DNA from: CAYNST01 sp964399955
GTDB taxonomy: Bacteria; Pseudomonadota; Gammaproteobacteria; Pseudomonadales; Cellvibrionaceae
Direction: 5' to 3'
Length of the DNA stretch: 32,401 nt
Assembly: GCA_964399955.1 (NCBI GenBank)
Contig: CAYNST010000030.1
Span: 1-32,401 of the forward strand
A program made the translations under genes and the position numbers. A model generated the notes under the pieces. That model did no database searches, was not told the origin of the DNA, and worked only from the letters and a program-made list of their open reading frames with translations. Position 1 is the stretch's first letter. The number at the start of each line of letters is the position of its first letter. This document shows, piece by piece, positions 1 through 8,500 of the stretch.

Positions 1-54
1 AGCTCAAGCTCAAGCTCAAGCTCATCCAGCTCCGGTGGGTCGCCAGGTGCACAG
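1..54 (+). repeat. Poly-serine linker coding repeat (agctca)n
   Basis: Four tandem agctca hexamers and further serine codons encode eleven consecutive serines, then Gly-Gly-Ser-Pro-Gly. This is a flexible linker between an unseen N-terminal part and the cytochrome domain. Its true length is unknown because the window starts inside it. Confidence 0.8.
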
Positions 55-2484
55 GTCAACTTTTCCGATTTTTCCACTAACCTTTCCAACGGCGAAATGA
101 TCTATCGCACATCCTGTATTGCCTGTCACGGTGAAAAGGGCATGGGTGCCACTACGGACATTCGCCTAGGTAGCCTACCCACCAGCAATTCACTGTTCCA
201 GTACGTGGTGGAATATATGCCCCGGCCGGTGGGGTCTTTCTCGCCGGCAGACTGCGTAGGTCAGTGCGCGGCAGACGTAACCGCCTACATGGAAACCTGG
301 CGTATAGCCACCGCGTCCTGCGACCAGGAAGATCCGGTACTCTACGGGGAGCGCTCTCTCAAGTTGTTGACCTCATACGAGTACAGCAACTCCATCCGCG
401 ATCTGTTTGCCGGTGCGGCGGTTCCGGACGAACTGCTTGAAACCACCGCCGATGTCGTCTTAGGCAGCTTCCCCAACCACCACGACGCTGTGGTAACCGG
501 GTCTGTGGGTGACCGCTATTATCGCAACGCCGGTGCCATCGCCGACTGGGCCATCGCCAACGACCTGCCCTTCAATTGCACTGATGCCGGTGAATGTGCC
601 GACCGTTTTGTTGAGGAATTTGCCTACCGTGCGTTTCGTCGCCCGCTGGTGGACGACGCGGCCAACGACAACCTGGAGATCAGCGCCTTCCAAGAACTGT
701 TTGAGCTGGCACCCAGTGTAACGGCCGGCCTACGCGAAGCCATTGTCGCCACCCTGATTTCCCCCAACTTTCTGTATCGCTCGGAGCTGGGCATTCCTGT
801 GGCTGAAGCGCGGGAACAGGGGTGGAACTCTGCCACACCGGGTGGTGATGGCCCAAGGGCAGGCAATGCCGACGGCTTTGAGGCCGCACCCGGTGGAACC
901 ACCGTAAACGGCGCCGATTTTTCTGCCAAATCCACGGGCGAGAACAACGGTGACGGCACCTGGAACCTCTATTCCGACGGCAACCTGACCCACAGCTTCA
1001 ATTTCAGTGACCCGACGCTGGTTATCATCAACGCCAAAGGCAATGACTTCGACAACAGCTGGCCGCTGATGACCGTCAGTGTCGGCGAACAAGCCCTTGC
1101 CATGGAGATGGTCGAAGGTTACGAACTGGGCGAATACAAGTACCTGGTCACCGGTATTACCGGCGAACAACCGCTGCGCATTGCCTTTACTGGCGACCAG
1201 GGCCGTCAGCCTTTCGGCACGCCCGGCAATGACAAGGACCTGCACATTGGCGATGTGACCGTTGCAGAGGCACAACCTGTCGACGCCGCCACTCCGGAAG
1301 AACCCTCGGTCTCTACCTTAGAGTTGGCCGATCCCGCAGCCTACGTGCTCGACCCTTACGAATACGCCTCGGCACTCAGCTATTTGTACACCGGCAGCCT
1401 GCCCGACACCGAGCTGCTGGCCGCCGCCCGCAGTGGCGCCCTCAATACCGACGCCGGCGTGGAAGCGCAGATTGACCGCATGATTGCCTCACCCAGCGGC
1501 GAAGCGCACATGAAGCGATTTGTCTCTTTGTGGATGCGCACAGGGCTGATGTACGGCCCGGCCTTCATGCGCGACAATGAAAACTTCACCCCCGCGGTGC
1601 GCGACTCGATGGTGGCGGAGCTACAGGAGTTTTTCTGGTACATATTTGACAACGAAGAAGTACCCTTCAGCGACTTCTACGCAGCGGATTACACCTTCCT
1701 TAACGAAACCCTGGCGCAGTTCTACGGCATTGCCCGCAACGCCAACGGTGCCGGCGCGGACGCGTTTGTCAAAACCGATACAGCGCTGCGTGGCGGCGTG
1801 GTTACCAGTGGCGCCTTCCTCACAACCTTTGCTCACCCGGACCAGACATCGCCCATTTTGCGCGGGGTAAGTGTGCGCGAAAACATGCTCTGTCATCACG
1901 TGGGCGCGCCACCGGAAACCCTGGGGGAAAAACGCGATCAACTGGCGGCAGAAGTGGAAGCACTCAAAGCGGGTGGCACCATGAGCACGCGAGAGTACTA
2001 CGAGAAAATCACCAGTGATCCGGCCTGCGCCAGTTGCCACGCAACCGTCATCAACCCCCTGGGCGGCGGTCTGGAAGACTTCGATCAGACCGGCTTGCCG
2101 CGCACTACGCAACTGGACCTGGGCCTGCTGGAAAATGTTATTGATGTGGATTTTGCCGGTGAGCTGATCGGTTTGAGCCACTTGAGCGAGACCTCCGAGC
2201 GCCTGAGCTTCAGCGGCGCCAAGGAGCTTTCAAGCACCCTGGCCACTCTGGAAGCCACGCAGAGCTGCCTGGTTGAAAAGGCCTTCCGCTTCGGGACGGG
2301 CCGACCAATCAACAATGGTGCGGTTGATCAACTGCGTTCAGAGCGCCTGTTGAGCGCCGCAGAAGCCGCCGATTTCAGCTGCGCGGGCGAGATGCTGGGC
2401 AACACCCTGCAGGACAGCAACCTCAGCCCGAAAGCACTGTTCAAGAAATTGGGCACCTTGGATCTGATCCGATTCCGTCGGTAG
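1..2484 (+). CDS. Exported DUF1592/DUF1588-family c-type cytochrome (5' partial)
   Basis: The frame is open to the window edge, so the start and signal peptide lie upstream; 827 residues are visible. It begins with a poly-serine tract encoded by repeated agctca units, a linker type common in exported Cellvibrionaceae proteins. A haem-binding CIACH follows (residues 39-43). Then come regions resembling DUF1587 (about 105-155), DUF1595 (about 200-260), an inserted beta-rich domain (about 300-420) resembling Ca-dependent xylan-binding CBM60/CBM36 modules, DUF1592 (about 440-570), DUF1588 with a second haem motif CASCH near 676-680, and DUF1585 at the C-terminus. The family is the planctomycete-type cytochrome group, which usually pairs with DUF1552 proteins, as here. 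Inference: a periplasmic or surface redox protein that may act on or near polysaccharide. The enzymatic function of the family is not known to me. Confidence 0.88.
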   Translation, partial: SSSSSSSSSSSGGSPGAQVNFSDFSTNLSNGEMIYRTSCIACHGEKGMGATTDIRLGSLPTSNSLFQYVVEYMPRPVGSFSPADCVGQCAADVTAYMETWRIATASCDQEDPVLYGERSLKLLTSYEYSNSIRDLFAGAAVPDELLETTADVVLGSFPNHHDAVVTGSVGDRYYRNAGAIADWAIANDLPFNCTDAGECADRFVEEFAYRAFRRPLVDDAANDNLEISAFQELFELAPSVTAGLREAIVATLISPNFLYRSELGIPVAEAREQGWNSATPGGDGPRAGNADGFEAAPGGTTVNGADFSAKSTGENNGDGTWNLYSDGNLTHSFNFSDPTLVIINAKGNDFDNSWPLMTVSVGEQALAMEMVEGYELGEYKYLVTGITGEQPLRIAFTGDQGRQPFGTPGNDKDLHIGDVTVAEAQPVDAATPEEPSVSTLELADPAAYVLDPYEYASALSYLYTGSLPDTELLAAARSGALNTDAGVEAQIDRMIASPSGEAHMKRFVSLWMRTGLMYGPAFMRDNENFTPAVRDSMVAELQEFFWYIFDNEEVPFSDFYAADYTFLNETLAQFYGIARNANGAGADAFVKTDTALRGGVVTSGAFLTTFAHPDQTSPILRGVSVRENMLCHHVGAPPETLGEKRDQLAAEVEALKAGGTMSTREYYEKITSDPACASCHATVINPLGGGLEDFDQTGLPRTTQLDLGLLENVIDVDFAGELIGLSHLSETSERLSFSGAKELSSTLATLEATQSCLVEKAFRFGTGRPINNGAVDQLRSERLLSAAEAADFSCAGEMLGNTLQDSNLSPKALFKKLGTLDLIRFRR

Positions 2485-2537
2485 TTCGATGGGTAAAACA
2501 ACGAACTCCTAACCGACAAAGATTGAGGATAACGAGA

Positions 2538-3755
2538 ATGAAATTGGTGAAAAACAACAGAGAGCGACACCTCAACAAGGAGCGTCGCCGCTTCCTGGAC
2601 ATGGTCAGCAAAGCCGGTGTTTCAACCGCCCTGCTCAAAGCGGTGCCGCTGGCGGCCGGTGTGTTTGCCAGCCGATATGCCACAGCTCAGGATGCCACTA
2701 ACAAGCGCGTGGTGTTCATGTACCTGCCCAATGGCGCCCCCAACGGCATGTGGATGCCCGGCTCGGCGACCCGCATGAACATCTCCACCGAGCCCTATCT
2801 GCCTGTGGCCAGCGTGTGCGAATTTCACGAGGTGAACATGGCCGCCGGCGGCCACGGCGATACCTGGAAATCCATGGGTACCTATATGGGCCAGTCCACC
2901 GACACGCTGGACGCCCACCTGTCGCGCAACTTTCCCACCGCCCCCTACCGCATCGTCCGGGCGGGCGTTCAGTCAACCGGGCAAGTTTTTTTCACCAAGG
3001 AATCCGGGCAGCAGGCCGCGCACACCGATGGCCCGGCGCGACTTTACAGCACCTACTTTGATGGCACGCCCCCGGTGAACAACCTGGACGAGTCCTACAA
3101 ACGGGTGTTCTCGATGAGCCGCACCGCGCTGGCCACCTTGCAGAAAAAACTGGGGGTTGAAGAGTATCGCCGCTTTGACAGTCACCTGGATTCACTGCAG
3201 GAGATTGAGCGACGCATTGAGGCCGCCAATATGCCCAAAGAAGTTGGCGAAGAATGCCAGAACCCGGCTGTATCCTCCGCCGCTGCTGACCACTTCATCG
3301 ACGAGGCAAAAATTGTGGCTGACATCGTCATTGCCACACTCAAGTGCGGCTTGACCAACACATCGACCATCATGCTCAGCAACGATCAGGCGGGCTGGCT
3401 GCCACTGGGTCGCGTCGACGGCGTGCAAAACGGCTTGAACCACCACAACGTGGCACACAGCGGCAATGACAACACCACCGCCCGAGTAACCGGGCTGCTG
3501 TCTCAGGTGCCCGCCTATTTCATTGATCAGTTAATGAAAACAGACGGGCCGGACGGTCAGAAACTGATTGATACCACCCTGTTTGTGCAGGTCACCGATA
3601 TGGGTGATGGCAACCACGGCCTGGCCAATGCTCCGTTTCTGTTCGCCTCAAAACTGCCGGGCTTTGGCACCTTCAAAACCGGCGGTGGCAGTCACAAGAA
3701 CTTCATGCAGTCGATTCCCGACCGGATTGGCCTGCTCGGAACCGTTGAGGCCTAG
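2538..3755 (+). CDS. Tat-exported DUF1552 protein
   Basis: 405 residues. I chose the ATG at 2538 because a GAGG Shine-Dalgarno (2525-2528) precedes it; an in-frame TTG at 2523 is less likely. The N-terminus has a twin-arginine motif (RRRFLDM) followed by a hydrophobic stretch and an Ala-x-Ala-type cleavage region, so export folded through Tat is likely. The body matches DUF1552: an MYLPNG segment, SNDQAGW, and a late region with LFVQVTDMGDGNH and GGGSHKN. DUF1552 proteins commonly lie directly downstream of DUF1592/DUF1588 cytochromes, and the 53-bp gap plus one shared terminator fits a two-gene operon. Known: conserved partnership. Inferred: the two act together on an extracytoplasmic substrate. 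No catalytic residues can be named. Confidence 0.9.
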   Translation: MKLVKNNRERHLNKERRRFLDMVSKAGVSTALLKAVPLAAGVFASRYATAQDATNKRVVFMYLPNGAPNGMWMPGSATRMNISTEPYLPVASVCEFHEVNMAAGGHGDTWKSMGTYMGQSTDTLDAHLSRNFPTAPYRIVRAGVQSTGQVFFTKESGQQAAHTDGPARLYSTYFDGTPPVNNLDESYKRVFSMSRTALATLQKKLGVEEYRRFDSHLDSLQEIERRIEAANMPKEVGEECQNPAVSSAAADHFIDEAKIVADIVIATLKCGLTNTSTIMLSNDQAGWLPLGRVDGVQNGLNHHNVAHSGNDNTTARVTGLLSQVPAYFIDQLMKTDGPDGQKLIDTTLFVQVTDMGDGNHGLANAPFLFASKLPGFGTFKTGGGSHKNFMQSIPDRIGLLGTVEA

Positions 3756-3770
3756 TTCGCGGGCTCAAAC

Positions 3771-3805
3771 AAAAAGGCCGGCTCAATCCACGGGCCGGCC
3801 TTTTT
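3771..3805 (+). terminator. Strong intrinsic terminator after the DUF1552 gene
   Basis: A perfect 12-bp inverted repeat (AAAAAGGCCGGC, 3771-3782; GCCGGCCTTTTT, 3794-3805) with an 11-nt loop and T-run, 16 bp after the stop. Because the 5' arm starts with A5, it could also stop transcripts arriving from the minus-strand DUF1566 genes. Confidence 0.93.
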
Positions 3806-3850
3806 GTTGTTCGGCTATTTCAGCACCCCTTCACACTTGCCCGCCAGTTT

Positions 3851-4420
3851 CTATTGACCGCCCCGCACCAAACGCACATGCAGGCGTGAGTCCCGGGGCA
3901 GGCTGGTAAAACTACCGGAGTCAAAATCTACCGTCCATGCAGAAGCCGGGCTGAAACCCGCCGGCAGAGGCGTGGAGGTCCAGTAGGCGGCGGTGGCCGT
4001 GCCGGCGAAGACGTTTGCATTGATGGCCGGCGCGCTGCAACCAAACTCGATCAGCGATGCCAGTTCTTTTTTGTTTGGCAGGCGCCAGTCGGTATAACCC
4101 TGGTAACTGGCCTGATCCGCCGCTTGCAGCGCCTCCTCCCATGTGTACTCGGCCTCCGCATCTGCAGTGACACAGGCACCGGACTGCCAGCGTTGACCCA
4201 AGCTGCAGCTTAACCACACCAGCCCCGTGGGAAGATGCGTCACCGTGGGGGCTGCCGGGTCAAGCCCCTCGGTTATCGCAAAGTCACGGTCCGGGTTGAC
4301 CAAAGAAAGGTTTGTCGGGCAGTCTGCGTAGACCAGGCCGGTCACTAGAACAGCCGCCAGTGACACTAACGGTTGCGCAATTGTTTGCCAATTCAACAGG
4401 CTCATCTGCGTAAGTCTCAC
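3851..4420 (-). CDS. Exported DUF1566 protein (second of a pair)
   Basis: 189 residues from a GTG at 4420 that overlaps the upstream stop by 4 nt (GTGA), suggesting translational coupling; an ATG at 4405 is an alternative. A hydrophobic segment near residues 19-32 ending Val-Tyr-Ala looks like a Sec signal. The DUF1566 (Lcl C-terminal) signature is clear: TGLVWLSC, TWEEALQAAD, DWRLPNKKEL, AYWTSTPL, HVRLVRGG. DUF1566 is a C-type-lectin-like/FGE-like fold found in secreted bacterial proteins; its role is generally unknown, with surface or adhesion functions proposed. It probably shares an operon with the upstream lipoprotein, which has the same fold, and looks like an old duplication. Confidence 0.82.
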   Translation of the reverse strand: MRLTQMSLLNWQTIAQPLVSLAAVLVTGLVYADCPTNLSLVNPDRDFAITEGLDPAAPTVTHLPTGLVWLSCSLGQRWQSGACVTADAEAEYTWEEALQAADQASYQGYTDWRLPNKKELASLIEFGCSAPAINANVFAGTATAAYWTSTPLPAGFSPASAWTVDFDSGSFTSLPRDSRLHVRLVRGGQ

Positions 4421-5235
4421 AAGTAATCACCGCTGACCAAACGAATGTGCGCCCGCCCGGACTTGCTGATAGTGCCACTGGTGCCCACTGTGAAGTAGAC
4501 GTACCAGGCAAGCATTGGGTTGTCGGCGACAGTAACGGATGTCCAGTGCGCATTGAGTGAAACATTGGGGAAAAAAGCACTGTCTACCGGCGGATTAATC
4601 AGACTGTGATCCACTATGGACAGCAGCTCGGTGACACTCGGCAAGCGCCAATCCGTACGACCGCACAAGGCCGCCTCATTGGCAGCGGTGATAAAGCCCG
4701 CTGTATCACAGTCAAAAGTGCCAGCACACTGGCCCAGGTTGCGCTCTCCTGCCACTCCTCCGTTGGTTTGCTCATCCACATTGTGCCAACTGTAGGTGTG
4801 CCCAAAAAAGCGCTCGGATGCCGGGTCTGCGTTTTTGATTTCCCATACCAGTCCGCTGACATTATCGCGTACGCAAGCCCAGTTGGACCCCAGATCTTCA
4901 CTGCCTTGCGGCTCCCATTCGGAGAACTGAATTACCAAAGGCTCGCCGTCAGCACCTATTTTGGTGAAGTCAAAACCGGACCGTCCGGCGCCTCTTTTTG
5001 CCAGCCGGCCGCTGCGTGCTGCGGCGTCACGGCCGTGCTCTGCATCCTGGCCGGGCGCGGCCGCCAAAGGGCAGCCCGCAGCCGCGCCCAGTGCGTCTAC
5101 ACAGTCCGCAGCGCCGGTGTCGTTCAATTTGAGAGGTGGGCCTGGGGGCTCCGGCATGGGAGGATCGCCTCCGCACGCTGCCAGGCCAACCCCCAGCACA
5201 ACAGGTAGAACGCTTCGCGAAATTTTTGCTTTCAT
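4417..5235 (-). CDS. DUF1566 lipoprotein (first of a pair)
   Basis: 272 residues from the ATG at 5235. This start is chosen because the N-terminus then reads as a lipoprotein signal: KISRS, a hydrophobic core, and lipobox LAAC followed by GG. The frame is open further upstream (to 5289) without signal character. A Pro-rich linker follows the lipid-anchored Cys. The C-terminal half is DUF1566: SGLVWEIKN, TDWRLPSVTELLS, AHWTSVT, HIRLVSG. Several cysteine pairs (for example NLGQCAGTFDC) suggest disulphides in the periplasm. The stop overlaps the start of the next DUF1566 gene. Function unknown; probably anchored to the outer membrane. Confidence 0.82.
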   Translation of the reverse strand: MKAKISRSVLPVVLGVGLAACGGDPPMPEPPGPPLKLNDTGAADCVDALGAAAGCPLAAAPGQDAEHGRDAAARSGRLAKRGAGRSGFDFTKIGADGEPLVIQFSEWEPQGSEDLGSNWACVRDNVSGLVWEIKNADPASERFFGHTYSWHNVDEQTNGGVAGERNLGQCAGTFDCDTAGFITAANEAALCGRTDWRLPSVTELLSIVDHSLINPPVDSAFFPNVSLNAHWTSVTVADNPMLAWYVYFTVGTSGTISKSGRAHIRLVSGDYL

Positions 5236-5408
5236 GTATGCGGCGCCATCCGAGTTCCAAACCGTTATGGATGGCCACCACTGTAGCAAAATTGGCCGTC
5301 AGAAGCTGGGAATTGGCCTGCAGTTTGTGAAGCCTGCCAAGTGCGGAGCGGCCCACTGCCGGGCGGCTCTATATTCCCAGCAATCCTGGTGTAGTCGACC
5401 GCAGCGGC

Positions 5409-6725
5409 CTATTCCACCGGCCAGTCTGCGTAGTCGGCTACGCCAAGTGAGGGGCAGTACTGCTCGCTGCCCCAGCGGCGAACAAATTCCCCATCGGGGT
5501 CATGTAGACGGGTCTGCTCCTGTAAATCCAGATGCACGGCGGCTTTAGGATCGGACCCGACACCGGCCATATATTGCCAGTTCCCCCAATTGAGAGCGAC
5601 ATCGTGGTCAACCAGTTGCTGCTCAAAATAGGCTGCGCCGTAGCGCCAATCCAGGTCCAGCTCATGAATAAAACAACTGGCTGCAATCTGGCGGCCGGCT
5701 GCGCTTAGGAACCCGGTTGAATTCAGATGGCGCATGCAGGCATTGACCAGGGGAAACTGCGTTGTCCCCTGACACCAGTTATCAAACACGCTCTGATCAA
5801 AGCGGCCATTGGCCCCACTGCCCGCCACCCCGGACAGTTCGAACAAACGCTCACCGTTCGCCAGCGCGTACCACTGGAAGTATTCTCGCCAAATCATTTC
5901 TTCAAACAGTTGCTCGGTGGAGTCGTTCTCAGCATGGGTTCGCTGATAATGCTCCAGCTCTTCCACAAATTTTCTGGCAGAGATATTGCCCAGCGCCAGC
6001 CAGGGCGAAAGCTTAGAAGAATTATTCCAGCCGTCCAGATTTGCACTTAACTGTTTGTGTTGCGCGGGATAAGGGCTGGAGAAATAATCGGCGAGTTGGG
6101 CCAGCCCCTGAGACTCACCGCCCATGAAGGGCATTTTTTGCTGTTCAATCACATCCGGCATATCCGGCACACGGTAGTCCAGGTCTGCCGGTGGCGGTGG
6201 AAGTGCGCCGGGCGGCGCCACCGCGTGCTTGATAGGTACGCCCGGCAAGACCTTGCGATGAAATTCCTGGAAGGTGGGCGGCATCAGCTCCAGGGAGAAA
6301 TCTATCTGGTCGCGGTCGTACAAGGTATAAGTGCTGAATTCTCGAAACTCCGCATGCGACACGCGCTGTTTCAGTGAAGCCCAGTAGAGATTTTCATTGA
6401 AGCCGCAATTATGACTGCGGTAAACGGCCTGTACCTGGTACTGCTCGGCCAACTTCGCCAATGATTCCACCGGGTGACCGTAGCAGATCAGCAGCTTTTG
6501 CCCCAACGCCTCCAATGAGGCGTTCATGTCTTGCAACGCCTGCAGAAGAAACTGCCAACGACAATGCGAGATACCGCGCAAGCCGAACTCATTGGGCCTG
6601 AACCAGGCCGGATCCACACAGTACACCATCACCAACCGGTCGCATTCCTTGCCTGCGTGCACCAGCGTTGCGTTGTCTTCCAGTCGCAGGTCGTTGGTTA
6701 GCCAGTACAGAGTTGTTTTTTTCAT
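5409..6725 (-). CDS. Cryptochrome-DASH family photoreceptor/photolyase
   Basis: 438 residues, the usual DASH length. The N-terminal photolyase alpha/beta domain starts with TLYWLTNDLRLEDN and contains GLRGISHCRWQFLLQAL. The C-terminal FAD-binding half has SKLSPWLALGNIS, EEMIWREYFQWYA, NACMRHLNSTGFLSAAGRQ and LNWGNWQYMAGVG, all typical of cry-DASH. Known for the family: FAD and often MTHF chromophores, repair of cyclobutane dimers mainly in single-stranded DNA, and possible blue-light signalling. The DASH-type residues around the catalytic pocket look intact. It lies 98 bp downstream of a lipocalin on the same strand, a common pairing in light-responsive proteobacterial loci. No canonical CarH/LitR operator was recognised. 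Confidence 0.93.
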   Translation of the reverse strand: MKKTTLYWLTNDLRLEDNATLVHAGKECDRLVMVYCVDPAWFRPNEFGLRGISHCRWQFLLQALQDMNASLEALGQKLLICYGHPVESLAKLAEQYQVQAVYRSHNCGFNENLYWASLKQRVSHAEFREFSTYTLYDRDQIDFSLELMPPTFQEFHRKVLPGVPIKHAVAPPGALPPPPADLDYRVPDMPDVIEQQKMPFMGGESQGLAQLADYFSSPYPAQHKQLSANLDGWNNSSKLSPWLALGNISARKFVEELEHYQRTHAENDSTEQLFEEMIWREYFQWYALANGERLFELSGVAGSGANGRFDQSVFDNWCQGTTQFPLVNACMRHLNSTGFLSAAGRQIAASCFIHELDLDWRYGAAYFEQQLVDHDVALNWGNWQYMAGVGSDPKAAVHLDLQEQTRLHDPDGEFVRRWGSEQYCPSLGVADYADWPVE

Positions 6726-6823
6726 ATATTGCCACTTCCAGGTTGAACGCTTGGCAAAGAATACGTCAGCCGTAAGTGATCAGACTGTCAATAAACTTGC
6801 CCGCTGCTGAGCTTGTTCTGCTG

Positions 6824-7372
6824 CTATTCTGTGCCGGACAGAGAGGTGCGCTGGTGGTCCACCCAGATCAATTCGTCAGTATCAAAACCCAAGGTCTGGG
6901 CGTGCTGTACAAACTCTTCCTTTAGTGAATCCGGGACCTCCGGGGTGCGTGCCAACAGCCACAGATAGTCTTCGTCGTGCCCAGCCACAAAGGCGTGTTG
7001 ATAGTCCTGCTGATCCAGCTCAAATACCACGTAGGAGCTGTAAAACGGGCCAAAGAACGAAACTTTCAAATGGCCCACATCGTCGTCGCCAACAAATTCC
7101 GCTTGACCCTCGGCCGTTTCCCATTTTTGTTCCTCTTCAGAATAGCCACGATTGATGACCTTGATGCCGTCACCCTCGTCGATGTATTCAGCGGACACGC
7201 TCGACAGACCGCGCTCAAAGGAATGGTCCAGACGAGCTATTTCATACCATTCGCCAAGATAGCGATCCAGTTCAAAACCGGTGACCGGTTCCACATTGCG
7301 GGGGGTACCTGTGCATGCGGTTATGGCGACTACACTGGCTAAAATTAGTACTTTGAGGCTACGGGGCAACAT
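6824..7372 (-). CDS. blc: Outer-membrane lipocalin, Blc type
   Basis: 182 residues with a strong GGAGGAG Shine-Dalgarno just upstream of the ATG. Signal peptide with lipobox ITAC gives a lipid-anchored Cys. The lipocalin GxW motif is present (YLGEWYEIARLDHSFERG), followed by VINRGY, the GHLKVSFFGPFYSSYVVFEL strand region, and YLWLLARTPEVP, all as in bacterial lipocalin Blc. Known for the family: binds lysophospholipids or other lipids at the outer membrane, often stress-induced. It sits directly upstream of cry-DASH on the same strand, suggesting co-expression, perhaps under light or oxidative membrane stress (inference). Confidence 0.92.
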   Translation of the reverse strand: MLPRSLKVLILASVVAITACTGTPRNVEPVTGFELDRYLGEWYEIARLDHSFERGLSSVSAEYIDEGDGIKVINRGYSEEEQKWETAEGQAEFVGDDDVGHLKVSFFGPFYSSYVVFELDQQDYQHAFVAGHDEDYLWLLARTPEVPDSLKEEFVQHAQTLGFDTDELIWVDHQRTSLSGTE

Positions 7373-7520
7373 TGGAAATCTCCTCCTGTGATTGATAATC
7401 CCCTATACGCGCCAATCCCGGCAGCGGCACAATGAATCCGGGTTGCCTGCGGCAACATATTTTACTAGCCGGTGCAAAAGCACTACCATAGCAGCCCCAA
7501 GTAGATGGCTGAGCAGGTGC

Positions 7521-7967
7521 ATGGCGAGGGTGCAAATAATAGTTGGCAGCGTGATGGGCACAGCTATGGAAGTGGCAGGCGCAGCAAAGCTGCATTTATC
7601 CGCAGCGGGGCACAGTGTGCAGATCATTGACCAGTTTCAGCCGCATCTTCTGCATCCTGGTGCCGAGGATGCACTCCTGCTTTGCACCTCCAATACGGGA
7701 GTGGGCAACCTGCCGCGCAATATAGAGCCCTTCTACAGGCATCTCAAAAACGACTTCCCGGCCATTGCCGGTTTGAGCTATGGCGTTATCAATCTGGGCG
7801 ACAGCTCCTATCCAAATTTTGCCGAGGCCGGAACGCGGCTGGATGAGGCCATGGCCGACCTTGGCGCGGTTCGGTTGGGCGACCCCCTGATACTGGATGC
7901 CCAGCAAGTGCAGGATCATCCCGCTGCTGCGCAGGGCTGGTTGGCGGAATGGGAGCAACTGCTATGA
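7521..7967 (+). CDS. Small flavodoxin, MioC/YqcA family
   Basis: 148 residues from ATG 7521, matching the 147-149 aa of YqcA and MioC; the longer open frame from 7392 has no family similarity. Seen: an N-terminal phosphate-loop-like VGSVMGTA, CTSNTGVGNLP, then YGVINLGDSSYPNF and VRLGDPLILDA, which are diagnostic of the YqcA/MioC group. It should bind FMN and carry electrons, but the partner is unknown. The stop overlaps the fldB start (ATGA, 7964-7967), so the two flavodoxins are co-translated. It is divergent from blc with about 148 bp between, which must hold both promoters. Confidence 0.85.
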   Translation: MARVQIIVGSVMGTAMEVAGAAKLHLSAAGHSVQIIDQFQPHLLHPGAEDALLLCTSNTGVGNLPRNIEPFYRHLKNDFPAIAGLSYGVINLGDSSYPNFAEAGTRLDEAMADLGAVRLGDPLILDAQQVQDHPAAAQGWLAEWEQLL

Positions 7968-8500
7968 CCAGAAGAGCGCAAATAGGTCTGTTTTATGGTA
8001 GCTCAACCTGTTATACAGAAATGGCCGGCGAGAAAATCCGCCAAATGCTTGGCCCTGAGCGCGTAGACCTGCTGAATGTTGTCGAGCACCCTTTGATCAC
8101 GGCCCAATTTTACGACTTTCTGATTTTTGGTATTCCCACCTGGGACTACGGCGAATTGCAGGAAGACTGGGAAGACGTCTGGGGCGAGCTGCAGAGTCTT
8201 GAACTCCACAGCAAAAAAGTGGCGGTCTACGGTTTGGGCGACCAGGTCGGCTACCCCGAGTGGTTTCTGGATGCCATGGGTTACCTGCATCGGGAACTGC
8301 TGGCCCGGGGCGCTAAGGCTGTGGGCTATTGGCCGGTGGAGGGTTATGAATTCGAGGCGTCTCAGGCGCTGACCACCGACAAACGCCACTTTGTGGGCCT
8401 GGCTCTGGATGAAGAAAACCAGTTTGAGCAATCTGCTCAGCGCATTGAGACCTGGTGCCGTCAGGTGCTGGCAGAATTTGCCTTGCCGGCACTCGAATGA
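7964..8500 (+). CDS. fldB: Flavodoxin FldB
   Basis: 178 residues. The start at 7964 (ATGA overlap with the preceding gene) is preferred to the upstream in-frame ATG at 7949. The sequence follows E. coli FldB closely: LFYGSSTCYTEMAGEKIR (FMN phosphate loop), GIPTWDYGELQEDWEDVW, VAVYGLGDQVGYPEWFLDAMG, GYWPVEGYEFEAS and FVGLALDEENQ. It is a long-chain flavodoxin carrying FMN as a one-electron donor in the cytosol. The stop codon overlaps the mnmC start by 4 nt. It is the second gene of a tightly coupled yqcA-like/fldB/mnmC operon; MnmC also uses a flavin cofactor, but an electron-transfer link between them is not established. Confidence 0.94.
   Translation: MTRRAQIGLFYGSSTCYTEMAGEKIRQMLGPERVDLLNVVEHPLITAQFYDFLIFGIPTWDYGELQEDWEDVWGELQSLELHSKKVAVYGLGDQVGYPEWFLDAMGYLHRELLARGAKAVGYWPVEGYEFEASQALTTDKRHFVGLALDEENQFEQSAQRIETWCRQVLAEFALPALE

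Noticed and set aside
4606..5208. A 200-codon plus-strand open frame
   Set aside because: It lies opposite the DUF1566 lipoprotein gene, which has a lipobox and clear domain; the plus frame shows no family features.
6758..6791. Possible cry-DASH promoter (TTGACA and TATTCT on the minus strand)
   Set aside because: The spacing is 22 bp, too long for a sigma70 promoter; cry-DASH may be read from the blc promoter.
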